From NCBI RefSeq assembly GCF_023065955.2, contig NW_026623100.1:68514727-68578726 (forward strand): a stretch of 64,000 nucleotides of DNA. The letters are read 5' to 3'. A program made the position numbers and the translations under genes. Shown here piece after piece: positions 63,658 to 64,000 of this stretch (its first letter is position 1; the number at the start of each line of letters is the position of its first letter). Below the pieces are notes generated by a model. The model saw nothing but the letters and a program-made list of their open reading frames with translations, had not been told where the DNA came from and did no database searches. The DNA is from Ursus arctos (taxonomy: Eukaryota; Chordata; Mammalia; Carnivora; Ursidae).

Positions 63658-64000
63658 ATAAAGTAAGCATACTTTTAAGAAGGAAAACATTTTAAAAATA
63701 CTAGTAGTGGGGTAAATTAAGGAAAGAGTAAGACAAAGATATAATGGAGAAAGGCTCAAAAAAGACAATGTGTACCTTGAATAGACAAATAAAATGGACA
63801 ATTCAATTTTCCAGATAAAAAAAGTAGAGTAAAAACCTAAATAACAATATTAAACATGAAAAATGGTCCATAACCATAGATATGGCATAGATTAAAGTAA
63901 TGATATGCTAGTGAATTCAAAGCATATCTGCAGGGAATGAATTCTTAGAAAAATATAAGTAACAAAAATAGATTTAAGAAGAAACAGAAAATATCAACAG

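Larger units (their letters stand above)
62560..64000 (+). mobile_element. Old LINE-1 (L1M/HAL1 class), ORF1 region onward, interrupted
   Basis: Sense ORF1-like text: GGACATTAAAGACTTCCAATT near 62618, AATTTAATGAACAGGCTAAGC near 62923, CAGAGCTGAAGAGGGAATTAG near 62955, GAGGGGTTAAGGACATAGG near 63052. After an LTR insertion, text like the start of the ORF2 linker: GAATGAATTCTTAGAAAAATA near 63936 and AAGAAGAAACAGAAAATATC at 63975-63994. Runs off the window. No open frame; interrupted by a SINE (62665-62787) and an MLT1 LTR (63098-63657). Confidence 0.6.

Noticed and set aside
1..64000. A novel multi-gene biological system
   Set aside because: I found no gene cluster, operon, or cooperating set of genes; everything recognisable is transposon remains, simple repeats or possible non-coding regulatory DNA.

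Overview
The window looks like intergenic DNA of a mammal of the order Carnivora, most likely a caniform and probably a bear- or seal-like (arctoid) species. The evidence is the repeats. Eleven tRNA-Lys-derived Can-SINEs are present, with heads such as GGCGCCTGGGTGGC, a CT-rich middle and AAATAAATAAAATCTT tails. There are also three short, clean 3' ends of a carnivore LINE-1 with the GTATGGTGACTAACATAATA ending. Assignment below the order is inference from the SINE/L1 style alone. I found no exon, no functional protein gene, no RNA gene, no CRISPR array and nothing prokaryotic. The only recognisable coding sequence is broken LINE-1 ORF2. Short open frames elsewhere look like chance or repeat-derived frames.

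Layout. 1-2.3 kb: an ancient L2, then a MIR split by an L1M 3' end. 2.6-6.2 kb: an ERVL-MaLR (MLT1-type) retroelement with two LTR-like ends, into which a SINE and an L1 tail have inserted. 6.5-9.7 kb: MIR and L2 remnants and unassigned sequence. 9.7-10.2 kb: a Tigger-like DNA transposon with TA target sites. 10.2-17.9 kb: mostly unique AT-rich DNA with MIR/L2 pairs and one very clean SINE at 13.07 kb. 18-22.5 kb: a reverse MLT1A-like LTR, two small inverted-repeat elements, two SINEs and a 2.3-kb decayed reverse L1. 23-34 kb: L2/MIR relics, a young L1 tail and long unassigned stretches. 35-37.4 kb: an old L1 split by a reverse ERVL LTR with a primer-binding-site-like sequence. 38.9-45.7 kb: L1, SINE, MLT2 LTR, long reverse L2, young L1 tail, MIR, SINE and a further LTR. 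45.7-48.6 kb: the longest repeat-poor stretch. 49.5-57.1 kb: the busiest mobile-element region, with a SINE, an AT-rich block, an L1 tail, a SINE and an L1 sharing one target site, and a 3.9-kb L1 with an inverted 5' half carrying its own SINE. 57.5-64 kb: MIR/L2 remnants, a compound purine microsatellite inside an L2, and an L1M interrupted by a SINE and an MLT1 LTR that runs off the right edge.

Nothing here works together as a genetic system. The content is a record of transposition layered over at least tens of millions of years, with relative ages readable from nesting. The best candidates for function are repeat-poor AT-rich blocks with homeodomain/POU-like sites (around 10.9-11.2, 24.5-25.1, 27.3-27.65 and 46.7-47.6 kb), which could be conserved non-coding elements. 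That is inference and needs a cross-species alignment. Repeat family names are from memory of consensus sequences, and boundaries of old elements are good to roughly 20-50 bases.
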